Shown here one piece after another: positions 17,970-26,893 of a stretch of 40,310 nt of DNA. Each line of letters begins with the position of its first letter. The stretch's first letter is position 1. The DNA is from Alphaproteobacteria bacterium (GTDB lineage Bacteria; Pseudomonadota; Alphaproteobacteria; UBA9219), in assembly GCA_028691835.1 (NCBI GenBank), contig JAQUYN010000004.1, forward strand, positions 25,890-66,199, given 5' to 3'. The position numbers and the translations under genes were made by a program. The notes beneath the pieces were generated by a model. It was not told the origin of the DNA, ran no database searches, and worked only from the letters and a program-made list of their open reading frames with translations.

Positions 17970-18212
17970 TTAAGCGGCTTGCTGCTTCGAATTGATGAAA
18001 TCAACCGCATCCTTGACGGTCACGATCTTCTCAGCGGCGTCATCGGGGATTTCAACACTGAATTCTTCTTCGAATGCCATAACAAGCTCGACTGTATCCA
18101 AGCTGTCGGCTCCAAGATCATCGATGAAGCTGGCATTGTCCGTGACCTTAGCGGCATCGACACCAAGATGTTCGATGACAATCTTCTTCACGCGTTCTGC
18201 TATATCACTCAT
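17970..18212 (-). CDS. acpP: Acyl carrier protein
   Basis: Carries growing acyl chains on a phosphopantetheine arm. 80 residues, acidic and all helical; the attachment serine is Ser37 in [19 protein letters not shown]. It begins [12 protein letters not shown] like other alphaproteobacterial ACPs. AAAGG lies upstream of the ATG at 18212. About 260 bases upstream lack a gene and presumably hold the promoter; I could not fix the boxes with confidence. Confidence 0.97.
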   Translation of the reverse strand: MSDIAERVKKIVIEHLGVDAAKVTDNASFIDDLGADSLDTVELVMAFEEEFSVEIPDDAAEKIVTVKDAVDFINSKQQAA

Positions 18213-18475
18213 GATCTGCTTAACCTTTTGTTGTTGATCGATAGACCTGCGAGCAGGAGTTTATCAAACTTCACAGCAAGCACAAGCCTGCTGACAATTG
18301 TGAATCACCCCGTTCAGGAGGCTCCTTCTGTATTCCGTGCAAGGCCACCTGTCCAGAAATTTATAAGCACTGCACACAATTTTTTTGTTAACCTTTTCAG
18401 CTTGAGCGCCTTAATTACGTGTGTTCTCCATTAGAAACATGCAGTTAGAAAATTTTTACCCGGTGCCTTTTTACC

Positions 18476-19147
18476 TTACTCACTTGGCTTATTCTTCTGC
18501 TCTGCGATGTCTTGACGGGCTTTTCGACGAGCATGATAGACGCGCAAGACCACAATCAAAAGGAACAACCCAAGGGCCGCCAGCATAAAATTACGAACTT
18601 CAAAGTTCATCGACTCTTCATCGCGAAAGCCGAAACGTTCCATAAGATCGCCGAACAGGAACCCCACGCCACAAAAAACAAACGACCAGAGAAAGGAAGC
18701 CGCCGTGTTCCACAAGGTAAAATGCCGCCATGTAATCTGGCTCATGCCGATAGCAAGGGCGCTGATGTTGCGGACTCCATACATAAAACGATAGGACAAA
18801 ATGAATGAAACGGAATATTTTTCAAGCGCATTGAAAATCTTTTGAAGCTTTGGAATAAGCTTCGGAAACTTATGCACAATCCGCCGCCCATAAATTCGGC
18901 CCAACAAAAACATGACCTGATCGCCAAACATGCTGCCAAGCGCAGCAGAAAGAAACAGCAAATAAATGTTCAGAAGATCACGCTGAGCGGCAAGCCCGGC
19001 AAAAATCACAAAGGTCTCACCTTCAAGAGCCGTCCAAATAAACGTCACAAGATAAAAGAAATCACTGTGTTGTTGGATCAGAGCTAAAGCCTGCTCGTGA
19101 TTCATGGCAAAGCCATGTTGACGGATAAAATCAAGAATACCGTGCAT
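18476..19147 (-). CDS. DedA-family membrane protein
   Basis: Inner-membrane protein of the DedA/SNARE-associated family; members flip undecaprenyl phosphate or phosphatidylethanolamine. About 223 residues with some five hydrophobic segments. Typical pieces are ALEGETFVIFAGLAAQ, GDQVMFLLGRIYGRR, and the family motif around SYRFMYGVRNISALAIGMSQ (usual form RF.PG.R). Here the proline-glycine is replaced by MYG. The ATG at 19147 has GGGGGAG 4 bases upstream; the longer frame to 19195 is less likely. It lies 96 bases after greA in the same direction. The lipid it moves cannot be told. Confidence 0.88.
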   Translation of the reverse strand: MHGILDFIRQHGFAMNHEQALALIQQHSDFFYLVTFIWTALEGETFVIFAGLAAQRDLLNIYLLFLSAALGSMFGDQVMFLLGRIYGRRIVHKFPKLIPKLQKIFNALEKYSVSFILSYRFMYGVRNISALAIGMSQITWRHFTLWNTAASFLWSFVFCGVGFLFGDLMERFGFRDEESMNFEVRNFMLAALGLFLLIVVLRVYHARRKARQDIAEQKNKPSE

Positions 19148-19243
19148 TCTACTCCCCCTTACGCGATAGGCGCGCATAGGTGATAACAGAAGCACACGGC
19201 TTCTGTCACGTCCTGAATACTGATGATGGAAGACGGGATGTTC

Positions 19244-19717
19244 TTAAAAAGAAACCTTCACGATCTCATAAGATTTGGAGCCTTTGGGCGTGTGAACCTC
19301 AACGCTTTCGCCCTTCTCTTTGCCGATCAGCGCACGCGCGAGCGGCGACGAAATGGAAAGGTACCCTTTTTTAATATCGGATTCTTCGTCGCCGACGATT
19401 TGATAACGGACTTCCTCTTCCGAATCTTCATCGACAAGGGTGACGGTTGCGCCAAACATCACGACATCACCGCTTAATTTAGAAACATCAATAACCTCGG
19501 CACGCCCAAGCTTGTCTTCCAGATCCTGAATGCGGCCTTCGACAAAGCTTTGACGTTCACGTGCCGCGTGATACTCGGCATTTTCAGAGAGATCACCATG
19601 TTCACGAGCTTCAGCAATCGCTTTAATAATGGCCTGTCGCTCGGGCCCCTTCAGATGGCGCAACTCTTCTTCAAGACGCTGCTGTCCTTGAAAGGTCATG
19701 GGTACTTTTTCGGTCAT
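19244..19717 (-). CDS. greA: Transcription elongation factor GreA
   Basis: Rescues stalled RNA polymerase by stimulating cleavage of the backtracked RNA. 157 residues, the exact family size: an N-terminal coiled coil with the catalytic acidic tip ([20 protein letters not shown]) and a C-terminal FKBP-like domain ([10 protein letters not shown]...[24 protein letters not shown]). The ATG at 19717 has AAGGA 6 bases upstream. It lies about 90 bases after carB; carB-greA adjacency is common in alphaproteobacteria. Confidence 0.97.
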   Translation of the reverse strand: MTEKVPMTFQGQQRLEEELRHLKGPERQAIIKAIAEAREHGDLSENAEYHAARERQSFVEGRIQDLEDKLGRAEVIDVSKLSGDVVMFGATVTLVDEDSEEEVRYQIVGDEESDIKKGYLSISSPLARALIGKEKGESVEVHTPKGSKSYEIVKVSF

Positions 19718-19806
19718 TGACGATCCTTCCTGCACGGTATAGAAAACAAAAATCTCATCTCTGTGCTTTCACTGTTAGAGAAAAAGCAAGGGACGGCACA
19801 AACGTT

Positions 19807-22800
19807 TTAACGATTTGAAGATTTAAGATACGACTGAAGCGAGGCAACTTCAAGGGCATCGCGTTGAAGCGCTGAAATAGCCTCCACAGCCGCCCTAGCC
19901 CCAGGCATGGTCGTATAGTGAGGAATCCCTTCCATTAAGGCCGTTCGGCGCAAGCTGAAGCTATCCGCGAGCGTTTGAGCTCCTTCCGCCGTCGTATTAA
20001 TCATCAGCTGAACTTGGCCGTTGATCATGGCATCCACGATGTGGGGCTGCCCCTCATAGACCTTGTTGATTCGGGTCACAGGCACGCCCGATTCGCTCAA
20101 AGACTTGGCTGTGCCGCCTGTCGCCAGTAACGTGAAGCCCATCTCAACCAAACGACGGGCCAATTGGATAGTAATATCCTTATCACTATTCTTGACCGAA
20201 ATAAAGCACACCCCCGACTTGGGAAGCTTCAAGCCAGCGCCCAACTGGGCCTTGGCATAGGCATGAGCAAAATCGCGATCAAGGCCCATAACCTCGCCTG
20301 TCGATTTCATCTCTGGACCCAACACAATATCAACGCCGGAGAAACGCGCAAACGGGAAAACGGGCGTTTTGACGGCAACACGGTCCGTGATCGTGGATTG
20401 AATGTTATCGGCTCTGATAATGTCAGCAAGCTTTTCCCCCATCATCACACGGGCCGCCATTTTTGCAATCGGCGTTCCGATGGCTTTGGCGACAAAAGGC
20501 ACGGTGCGACTAGCGCGTGGGTTTACTTCAAGAATGTAAACGTCACCATCTTTCACGGCAAATTGCACATTCATCAACCCAATGACGCCAATACTGCGTG
20601 CCAAGGCCTGAGACTGACGCGCAATCTCTTTGACGATGTCGGCAGATAACGAATAAGGCGGCAAGGCGCACGAGCTATCGCCCGAGTGAATCCCAGCCTC
20701 CTCGATATGCTCCATAATGCCCGCGACAAAAACGTCTGTCTTGTCTGCGACGACATCGACATCAACTTCGATTGCGTTTTGCAGATAATGATCGATCAGA
20801 ACAGGATTGTTGCCAGACACATGAACGGCTTGCCCGATATAGCGGCGCAGACCTTCAACGTTATAGACGATCTCCATCGCACGACCACCCAACACATAGG
20901 AGGGGCGAATGACGACAGGATAGCCAACCTTCTCGGCGATAATTTCCGCTTCTTGGGCGCTGCGCGAAAGACCATTCGCGGGTTGCTTCAAGTTCAGTTC
21001 ATGAAGGAGAACTTGGAAGCGTTCACGATCTTCGGCCAAGTCAATCGCATCAGGAGATGTGCCGAGGATGGGGATCCCAGCCTCTTGCAAAGCATTGGCA
21101 AGGCGCAAAGGAGTCTGCCCCCCAAACTGCACCATCACGCCAAGGAATGTGCCATTGGATTGCTCAACGCGCACGATTTCGATCACATCCTCAGCAGTCA
21201 GCGACTCGAAATACAAACGGTCTGACGTATCATAGTCTGTCGAAACTGTTTCCGGGTTGCAATTGACCATGATGGCTTCATACCCGGCGGCGCGGAGCGC
21301 CATAACCGCATGAACACAGCAATAATCAAACTCGATGCCCTGCCCAATGCGATTTGGGCCGCCGCCCAAGATCATCACCTTCTTTTTATCGGAAGGTTTG
21401 GCTTCACAATTTGGCGCATTGAAAGCATTGGCGGGTTCGTAACAGGAATACAAATATGGCGTCAGCGAAGCAAACTCGGCGGCGCACGTATCAATCCGCT
21501 TATAAACGGGCCGCACGCCAAGCTCGCGCCGTTGAGACGACACATCGGACTCGGTTGTGCCTGTCAGTTCAGCCAAGCGCGCATCGCTGAAGCCCATCGA
21601 CTTGACGCGCTGCCAGCCTGTCAGATGACGAGGCAAGCCGTTGGCTCTCAGTTCAGCTTCTTTCGCAATAATGCCTTCGATTTGTTGGACAAACCAAGGA
21701 TCATATTTACACACGACACAAATATCAGAAACGCTCATCCCGCAGCGCAAGGCTTGAGCAATTACGAGCAGACGATCCGGCGAAGGTTTGGCAAGCGCCG
21801 CATACAAAGCAGGCCTGCTGTTTTCTTCGCCTTCAATTGCTATCTCGTTCACCCCGGTCAGGCCGATCTCAAGACCGCGCAAAGCTTTTTGAAGCGACTC
21901 TTGGAAGGTACGGCCAATCGCCATCACTTCGCCAACAGACTTCATTGCCGTGGTTAGGGTTGGTTCTGTGCCGGGGAATTTTTCGAACGCAAAGCGTGGG
22001 ATTTTCGTGACGACATAATCAATAGTCGGCTCAAACGACGCCGGGGTCACGCCAGTAATATCGTTCATCAGCTCATCAAGCGTATAGCCAACGGCCAAAC
22101 GGGCCGCGACTTTGGCAATTGGAAAGCCCGTCGCCTTACTGGCAAGCGCGGACGAACGGCTGACACGGGGATTCATCTCAATCACGACGATACGACCATC
22201 GGCAGGGTTCACGGCAAACTGCACATTCGATCCGCCCGTATCCACGCCAATCTCGCGCAACACCGCAATCGACGCATTGCGCATGGCTTGATATTCTTTG
22301 TCAGTAAGCGTCAATGCGGGCGCGACGGTGATGCTGTCGCCCGTATGAATGCCCATCGGATCGACATTCTCAATCGAACAAATAATGATGCAATTGTCCT
22401 TGGTATCGCGAACAACTTCCATCTCGTATTCTTTCCAGCCGAGGACGGATTCCTCGACCAGCACTTCGCTCACGGGACTGGCGTCGAGGCCGCTCGCGAC
22501 AATTTCGTTAAACTCGGTGCGATTATAAGCAACACCGCCGCCTGTGCCTGCCAACGTAAAGCTGGGGCGAATAATGGCGGGTAGGCCGATGTCTGCCAAA
22601 GCTTTTTGAGCATCATCCATCGTGTGAACAAGATGACTGCGCGGACTGACAAGACCGATTTTGTCCATCGCGTTGCGGAACAGCAAGCGATCCTCGGCTT
22701 TTTCAATCGCCTCGCGCTTCGCGCCGATCAGCTCGATGTTGAGGCGTTCAAGTGTGCCGTCTTTTGCCAAAGCCATCGCGGTGTTCAGCGCGGTCTGGCC

Positions 22801-23073
22801 ACCCATTGTGGGCAGGATCGCATCGGGACGTTCCTTCTCCAAAACCTTGGTCACCATCTCCGGCGTGATCGGCTCGATATACGTCGCATCCGCAACCTCA
22901 GGGTCCGTCATGATCGTCGCGGGATTCGAGTTGATCAGAATAATTCTGTACCCTTCCGCTCTCAACGCTTTGCACGCTTGAACCCCAGAGTAATCAAACT
23001 CACACGCTTGACCGATAACAATCGGCCCGGCGCCAATGATGCAAATGGATTTAATGTCAGTTCTCTTTGGCAT
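19807..23073 (-). CDS. carB: Carbamoyl-phosphate synthase large subunit
   Basis: Makes carbamoyl phosphate for arginine and pyrimidines from bicarbonate, ATP and ammonia delivered by CarA. 1088 residues. Two duplicated ATP-grasp halves are complete ([10 protein letters not shown] and [15 protein letters not shown] mark their starts; [18 protein letters not shown] and [18 protein letters not shown] carry the metal ligands), then the C-terminal allosteric domain ([16 protein letters not shown]). GAGG lies 4-5 bases before the ATG at 23073. It is separated from carA by an inserted small gene and its repeats; the carB ribosome site lies just outside the repeat, so carB is intact. Confidence 0.98.
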   Translation of the reverse strand: MPKRTDIKSICIIGAGPIVIGQACEFDYSGVQACKALRAEGYRIILINSNPATIMTDPEVADATYIEPITPEMVTKVLEKERPDAILPTMGGQTALNTAMALAKDGTLERLNIELIGAKREAIEKAEDRLLFRNAMDKIGLVSPRSHLVHTMDDAQKALADIGLPAIIRPSFTLAGTGGGVAYNRTEFNEIVASGLDASPVSEVLVEESVLGWKEYEMEVVRDTKDNCIIICSIENVDPMGIHTGDSITVAPALTLTDKEYQAMRNASIAVLREIGVDTGGSNVQFAVNPADGRIVVIEMNPRVSRSSALASKATGFPIAKVAARLAVGYTLDELMNDITGVTPASFEPTIDYVVTKIPRFAFEKFPGTEPTLTTAMKSVGEVMAIGRTFQESLQKALRGLEIGLTGVNEIAIEGEENSRPALYAALAKPSPDRLLVIAQALRCGMSVSDICVVCKYDPWFVQQIEGIIAKEAELRANGLPRHLTGWQRVKSMGFSDARLAELTGTTESDVSSQRRELGVRPVYKRIDTCAAEFASLTPYLYSCYEPANAFNAPNCEAKPSDKKKVMILGGGPNRIGQGIEFDYCCVHAVMALRAAGYEAIMVNCNPETVSTDYDTSDRLYFESLTAEDVIEIVRVEQSNGTFLGVMVQFGGQTPLRLANALQEAGIPILGTSPDAIDLAEDRERFQVLLHELNLKQPANGLSRSAQEAEIIAEKVGYPVVIRPSYVLGGRAMEIVYNVEGLRRYIGQAVHVSGNNPVLIDHYLQNAIEVDVDVVADKTDVFVAGIMEHIEEAGIHSGDSSCALPPYSLSADIVKEIARQSQALARSIGVIGLMNVQFAVKDGDVYILEVNPRASRTVPFVAKAIGTPIAKMAARVMMGEKLADIIRADNIQSTITDRVAVKTPVFPFARFSGVDIVLGPEMKSTGEVMGLDRDFAHAYAKAQLGAGLKLPKSGVCFISVKNSDKDITIQLARRLVEMGFTLLATGGTAKSLSESGVPVTRINKVYEGQPHIVDAMINGQVQLMINTTAEGAQTLADSFSLRRTALMEGIPHYTTMPGARAAVEAISALQRDALEVASLQSYLKSSNR

Positions 23074-23083
23074 AGTACCTCTA

Positions 23084-23132
23084 GGGTTCAGGGGTCAGGA
23101 TTCAGGAGTCAGGAGTCAGGAGTCAGGAAGAA
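23084..23132 (+). repeat. Left heptad array (inverted end of the cassette)
   Basis: Seven tandem 7-mers: GGGTTCA, GGGGTCA, GGATTCA, then GGAGTCA three times, and a degenerate GGAAGAA. It has two more heptads than the right end and overlaps the stop codon of the four-helix-bundle gene. Confidence 0.9.
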
Positions 23133-23497
23133 GATAATTTCTTCTCTAATCCCGCAACCAAACCATTAAGCATTTTTCCAACTTCACTTAGTTCATTCGA
23201 TACAGTGGCCATCTGTTCATTTGCTATGTAATCAAGATTCATCGCAATAATGAGTTGAGTTTCCAACTCTGCAGCAGAGCCATAAGCTATGTTGACGAAT
23301 CTGATGTAATCCTTTGTTGATCTCTTTGACCGACCCTCAGCGATATTCGAAGGAATGGAAATGGCTGCGCGGCGCATTTGGCTTGTTAGTCCATAAAGCT
23401 CTTCCTTCGGGAAAAGCTTTGTCAGCCGATAAATCTGTGTCACCAAACTCATTGACCTCTGCCACACCTCAAGATTCTTGTGACTGAGTACGGTCAT
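23123..23497 (-). CDS. Four-helix-bundle protein (23S rRNA intervening-sequence protein family)
   Basis: 124 residues, all helical, matching the family first known from intervening sequences in 23S rRNA genes and related to the Avd protein of diversity-generating retroelements. Typical features are the opening [45 protein letters not shown] and [12 protein letters not shown]. The biochemical role of the family is not established; related proteins bind nucleic acid with a basic surface. Its ATG (23497) overlaps the carA stop as ATGA, and its stop lies in the left repeat array. It interrupts the carA-carB pair and was probably brought in by the flanking repeats. Confidence 0.9.
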   Translation of the reverse strand: MTVLSHKNLEVWQRSMSLVTQIYRLTKLFPKEELYGLTSQMRRAAISIPSNIAEGRSKRSTKDYIRFVNIAYGSAAELETQLIIAMNLDYIANEQMATVSNELSEVGKMLNGLVAGLEKKLSSS

Positions 23498-24753
23498 TCT
23501 TCTTTCTTCCCTGACCCCTGAATCCTGCCCCCTGAACCATTCTTCATCATTTCCACAAACCGTTCGAACAAGTAATGACTGTCGTGTGGCCCCGGTGAAG
23601 CCTCTGGGTGATATTGGACCGAGAACGCAGGCTTATCCTTCAAACGAAGTCCCTCGTTGCTTCCATCAAACAGGCTCACATGCGTGACTTCTGCATTTAC
23701 TGGCAAGGTTTCGGGTATCACCATAAAGCCGTGGTTTTGGCTGGTGATCTCGACTTGGCCTGTTTGCAAATCTTTGACGGGATGGTTCGCACCGCGATGA
23801 CCGCGAGGCATCTTGGTTGTCTTGGCGCCGAGCGCGAGGCCCAACATTTGATGACCAAGGCAAATACCAAACAATGGAATGCCCTTGTCCAAAATCGCAC
23901 GAATGACAGGCACGGCATAAACGCCTGTTGCCGCCGGATCACCGGGGCCGTTCGATAGAAACACGCCATCGGGTTTCAGCGCAAAAATCGCTTCCGCACT
24001 TGTCTGCGCCGGAACAACCGTGACACGGCATCCCGCATTCACAAGGCAACGCAGAATGTTATTTTTCGCGCCGTAATCGATGGCGACAACGTGAAGGGAG
24101 GGCTCAGGGGGCAGGGGTCGGGGATCAGAGGAAGAATCTTCCTGACCCCTGAATCTTGAACCCTGAACCCTTTCACTCCATTCACAAACCGCTTCCCGAG
24201 TCACCTCAAGCGCCAAATCCATTCCATCCAGCCCCGGCCATGCCAAAGCTTCTTTTTTCAAGGCTTCAAGATCAAACGCACCGCTTGGCTCGTGACAGAT
24301 CACACCATTGGGGGCCCCGTTGTCACGGATATGGGCGGTTAAGGCGCGGGTATCGATGCCTGAAATCCCGATGAGATTGTTTTGCTTAAGCCATGCGTCA
24401 AGATGCTCAATCGCACGCCAATTCGAGGGATCTGTTACATCCGTGCGAACGATGAGCCCTCGCGCCGCTGGCTTGCCCGTTTCAACATCGACGTTGTTGG
24501 TGCCAACATTGCCGATATGCGGAAAGGTAAAGGTGATAATCTGCCCAGCATAACTGGGGTCGGTCAGGATTTCCTGATAGCCCGTCATGGACGTATTAAA
24601 GCAAATCTCGCCGACGGATTTCCCCGCCGCGCCAAAGCCAGTGCCATAAAAAACCGCTCCGTCCGCAAGGACGAGAACGGCGGTAGGCAAATCACCTTTG
24701 GAATCAGGCGCAGGCGTGCTATTTCGTTGCTGTATGGGCGACGGTGTGATCAT
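23494..24753 (-). CDS. carA: Carbamoyl-phosphate synthase small subunit (glutaminase)
   Basis: Hydrolyses glutamine and channels ammonia to CarB. 419 residues, longer than the usual 375-390. The N-terminal domain ([21 protein letters not shown]) and the class I amidotransferase domain are complete: nucleophile Cys298 in [11 protein letters not shown], and the His-Glu pair in [11 protein letters not shown]. There are two repeat-derived additions. Residues ~195-218 ([20 protein letters not shown]) in the inter-domain linker are encoded by a palindromic element, and the last ~15 residues ([15 protein letters not shown]) by the right heptad array of the inserted cassette. Neither touches the active site, so it is probably functional. 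The ATG is at 24753. Confidence 0.95.
   Translation of the reverse strand: MITPSPIQQRNSTPAPDSKGDLPTAVLVLADGAVFYGTGFGAAGKSVGEICFNTSMTGYQEILTDPSYAGQIITFTFPHIGNVGTNNVDVETGKPAARGLIVRTDVTDPSNWRAIEHLDAWLKQNNLIGISGIDTRALTAHIRDNGAPNGVICHEPSGAFDLEALKKEALAWPGLDGMDLALEVTREAVCEWSERVQGSRFRGQEDSSSDPRPLPPEPSLHVVAIDYGAKNNILRCLVNAGCRVTVVPAQTSAEAIFALKPDGVFLSNGPGDPAATGVYAVPVIRAILDKGIPLFGICLGHQMLGLALGAKTTKMPRGHRGANHPVKDLQTGQVEITSQNHGFMVIPETLPVNAEVTHVSLFDGSNEGLRLKDKPAFSVQYHPEASPGPHDSHYLFERFVEMMKNGSGGRIQGSGKKEE
23504..23538 (-). repeat. Right heptad array (inverted end of the cassette)
   Basis: Read on the - strand: GGTTCAG, GGGGCAG, GATTCAG, GGGTCAG, then GGAAGAA. It matches the left array in inverted orientation (22 of the outer 24 bases) and codes for the C-terminal residues of CarA. 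Confidence 0.88.
24100..24170. repeat. Palindromic heptad element inserted in frame in carA
   Basis: 71 bases made of two inverted heptad arms meeting at the near-palindrome GGAAGA-A-TCTTCC (centre ~24136). The right arm, read on the - strand, is GGGTTCA, GGGTTCA, AGATTCA, GGGGTCA, GGAAGA. The left arm is a diverged copy. It is a gene-less version of the 23084-23538 cassette and adds about 24 codons to the CarA inter-domain linker without a stop. Confidence 0.8.
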
Positions 24754-24854
24754 ATGCTCCGACTTTTTATGAGTTTCAGGCCAAACAGCCAGAACTTAGG
24801 CTACCCCCCGCCCTTTGGCAAGAGAGAATTGACAGAATTTGAAAGGATACAGCC

Positions 24855-25313
24855 ATGCTGCGCGAAGAACTGACAGAAGCCATGAAAACCGCCATGAGAG
24901 CCAAGGATGAGAAGGCCTTAGGCACCATCCGTATGGTTTTAGCCAAGCTGAAAGACCTCGACATCGCCGCCCGCCCGTCGGGCAACACGGACGGCATTAA
25001 CGATGATCAGATCAAGGCCATGATGCAGGGCATGATTAAACAGCGCCGTGAATCGATTGCCCTGTACAAACAAGGCAACCGTCCAGATCTCGTGGACCTC
25101 GAAAGCGCGGAAATCGCAGTGATCGAACGCTTCCTTCCCAAACAACTGGACGAAGCCGCAACGAAGGACGCCGTAACCAAGGCGATTGCTGCTGTGGGGG
25201 CAACCTCCATCAAGGATATGGGCAAAGTGATGGGCGAACTTAAAAAGGCCTATACCGGCCAAATGGACTTCGCGATAGCTGGCCCCATGATTAAGGGCCT
25301 GCTCGGCGGGTAG
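24855..25313 (+). CDS. GatB/YqeY domain protein
   Basis: 152 residues of the YqeY family, related to the tRNA-binding tail of the amidotransferase subunit GatB; the true role is unknown, perhaps tRNA-related. Recognised by MLREELTEAMKTAMRAKDEKALGTIRMVLAKLKD at the start, IKQRRESIALYKQGNRPDLVDLESAEIAVIERFLPKQL in the middle, and MGKVMGELKK...GLLGG at the end. AAAGGA precedes the ATG at 24855. It diverges from carA and normally stands just before dnaG; here 2.3 kb of accessory DNA intervene. Confidence 0.93.
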   Translation: MLREELTEAMKTAMRAKDEKALGTIRMVLAKLKDLDIAARPSGNTDGINDDQIKAMMQGMIKQRRESIALYKQGNRPDLVDLESAEIAVIERFLPKQLDEAATKDAVTKAIAAVGATSIKDMGKVMGELKKAYTGQMDFAIAGPMIKGLLGG

Positions 25314-25398
25314 GCTTATTTTCGGATACGTTATACCAGCGGACCTATGAACGGACTCATTGAAAGGGCCGCTCTCACTCACTCGCTCTGCGCCTCAC

Positions 25399-25462
25399 GA
25401 TCCTCTTGCCGGACGGGCGCTTTGTGCCTAAAGGAAAGTCCGTCCTGTCCGGCGAGAGGATC
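25399..25462. repeat. Long imperfect inverted repeat (19-bp arms)
   Basis: Arms 25399-25417 and 25444-25462 can pair over all 19 positions if two G-T pairs are allowed; outer bases are GATCCTC/GAGGATC and inner bases CCGGAC/GTCCGG. The loop is 26 bases. There is no T-run, so it is not an intrinsic terminator; it could be a REP-like element or part of a small RNA. Confidence 0.6.
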
Positions 25463-25515
25463 CCTCCTCGCAACCGCTCGTGACCAATAGGGATGCTTTC
25501 ATTCGAGGGTTGGTA

Positions 25516-25532
25516 TTAGCCGTTTGCTGAAA
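25516..25532 (+). repeat. Left copy of the TTAGCCGTTTGC repeat
   Basis: TTAGCCGTTTGCTGAAA. It recurs inverted at 26250-26266 (16 of 17 bases) and in direct orientation, slightly diverged, at 26172-26186. The outer two copies bracket the peptidase-like gene. Confidence 0.65.
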
Positions 25533-25685
25533 CAATCAGAACAAGCCAATCATGGCGAAAGATCCTCGCAATTTATCATAAATTGAAAATGATAAAATTG
25601 AATCTATAAACAAGGGGAATGTAACTTTTTACCTATAGAATGATTTTTAAGATTCAATTTTAAAAAGACATTTTCAGGTATAGAT

Positions 25686-26174
25686 ATGGCGACATACCAT
25701 CAGCACAATTTTTATGCTTTCGCCGAGTCTCCTTTTATCGCCTTTGACAAGGGATGTAGGCATCAAACACCAAGGAGAATAGCCTCCGCTTTTATCAAAC
25801 AACGATCTATGAGCGATTGTGGCATTTGTTGTACGGCCATGCTTTTGGGCATCACCTATGAGGAGGCCTATACCTTGTGTTTGCCCTTTACCAACAGGCC
25901 TCGTGACGACATTGATTTTATAAAACTTCCGCTGTTGTTTTCGTGCGCGAGGAAAAAGACTCACCTATTGATGTGCGAGCCGAATGAGTTAACCAATGAT
26001 GGTCTATGCGAAATAACTTATGAACGCAATAACAGGCAACATTGGCACTATATTGTTTGGGATTCTAAAAGACAAATGTATCTCGACCCCCAAAACGAAC
26101 TGGCACATCACTTTTTGATACACAGATTTCTTGAACTTGGTTTTTCTGATTGCAACAGTCAAAAAATAAACTAG
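25686..26174 (+). CDS. C39-like (papain-fold) cysteine peptidase domain protein
   Basis: 162 residues, not assigned to a characterised family. The pattern of a papain-like C39 peptidase is visible: Gln39 and Cys45 in QRSMSDCGICCTAML (oxyanion glutamine, then nucleophile six residues on, followed by Gly), His119/His121 in HWHYIVWD, and Asp134 in MYLDPQ, with LLGITYEEA between. C39 peptidases cut double-glycine leaders of bacteriocins during export, but here there is no signal peptide, membrane domain or ABC transporter, so it is a stand-alone cytoplasmic protein. The gene is AT-rich compared with its neighbours and bracketed by inverted repeats, both signs of transfer. Toxin, anti-phage or processing roles are all open. 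Confidence 0.65.
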   Translation: MATYHQHNFYAFAESPFIAFDKGCRHQTPRRIASAFIKQRSMSDCGICCTAMLLGITYEEAYTLCLPFTNRPRDDIDFIKLPLLFSCARKKTHLLMCEPNELTNDGLCEITYERNNRQHWHYIVWDSKRQMYLDPQNELAHHFLIHRFLELGFSDCNSQKIN

Positions 26175-26266
26175 CAGTTTGCTGAAAAAAGCAAAAAACA
26201 AAACCGCCGATGAATATCGTGCATCATCGTTGATCATATTCTTGGCGTTTTTCGGCAAACGGCTAA
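26171..26266. repeat. 96-bp palindromic repeat unit behind the peptidase-like gene
   Basis: TAGCAGTTTGCTGAAAAA (from 26172) pairs with TTTTTCGGCAAACGGCTA (to 26265) with few mismatches. Inner segments around GCCGATGAATAT and ATATTCTTGGC also pair, so the unit can fold into one long imperfect hairpin. It overlaps the peptidase stop codon (TAG, 26172-26174). It resembles a small non-autonomous element rather than a terminator. Confidence 0.6.
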
Positions 26267-26287
26267 CACGAAGACGCACGCTTTCAT

Positions 26288-26848
26288 TTATAAAACATGA
26301 AACTTTTCTTGGGCAAGCCGTCGCGGACGACGATTACGGGTCCCTTTGACTTCAGGACTCGGAGTTTCATTGAGAGCCCGTTCGACAACACCAGAAATGC
26401 GCATGTGATCATAGACATCCAAAAAGGGCAAGCTGTCAGTGCGAAGCATCGCCAAAGCGGTAAACCCTGACGGTTTGCCACTCTTTCCGTCATATTTGAC
26501 GCGGATAACACAACAGCCCTCTCTTCTTTTTTTAATCCTTAGATCTAGGATCGGCACAGGCGCATAATAATTCACACAGGCTTTACGTCGCAGGCGAAGG
26601 CGCGGCGAGTTACATACGTAATGGATGGCAAATCCTTCACCAAAAACCTCACACTGCTTGGGCGCCACACGAAGAAAAGCCCCTTCAGGCATAGCCGATT
26701 TATTGCGGAAAGATACAACGGCAGCCAATCCCTTTTCGAGCGCTTCTTTTGCACGGGTCAGGATAATTTGAAACATATCCTCGGCTGTAACACGTTCGAC
26801 TTCATTGGCAACGCCAACAAACATATCTTCTATTTTATTCTTTGCCAT
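26288..26848 (-). CDS. Hypothetical protein
   Basis: Not recognised. 186 residues from the ATG at 26848, chosen for the strong GGAGGAGGAC just before it. It begins with an acidic helix (MAKNKIEDMFVGVANEVERVTAEDMFQIIL), has a basic middle (SPRLRLRRKACVN, LRIKKRREG) and ends in a basic tail (NRRPRRLAQEKF). There are no membrane segments and no catalytic pattern that I know. It lies downstream of a frameshifted gene of similar size on the same strand; the two share a vague layout (a V-Y-DG block, then a PFL...D block), so they might be paralogues, but this is weak. Confidence 0.55.
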   Translation of the reverse strand: MAKNKIEDMFVGVANEVERVTAEDMFQIILTRAKEALEKGLAAVVSFRNKSAMPEGAFLRVAPKQCEVFGEGFAIHYVCNSPRLRLRRKACVNYYAPVPILDLRIKKRREGCCVIRVKYDGKSGKPSGFTALAMLRTDSLPFLDVYDHMRISGVVERALNETPSPEVKGTRNRRPRRLAQEKFHVL

Positions 26849-26893
26849 GTCCTCCTCCGTGTCAGAGATCGGGAGAGCAATCATATCACATTT

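Larger units (their letters stand above)
23084..23538 (-). mobile_element. Four-helix-bundle gene cassette with inverted heptad-repeat ends
   Basis: A 455-bp unit that lies exactly between carA and carB. Its two ends are inverted copies of a heptad array. Reading inward, the left end is GGTTCAGGGGTCAGGATTCA and the right end is GGTTCAGGGGGCAGGATTCA, and both continue with heptads of the form GGRGTCA and end in GGAAGAA. The gene at 23123-23497 fills the interior almost completely. No transposase is encoded. A gene-less palindrome of the same heptads is present inside carA, which shows that the repeat has spread at least twice locally. That it is mobile is inference. Confidence 0.6.
25314..25685. 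other. Intergenic stretch with a long hairpin and an inverted-repeat copy
   Basis: 372 bases without a gene. It holds the 19-bp hairpin at 25399-25462 and the repeat copy at 25516-25532. The last ~130 bases are very AT-rich and presumably carry the promoter of the peptidase-like gene that follows. Confidence 0.5.

Noticed and set aside
23084..23132. Tandem short repeats considered as a CRISPR array
   Set aside because: The unit is a 7-mer without spacers and is inverted at the other end of a gene; no cas genes are present in the window.
25430..25442. AAAGGAAAGTCCG run resembling a conserved piece of RNase P RNA
   Set aside because: None of the other RNase P RNA core elements is found around it; it is part of the local inverted repeat.
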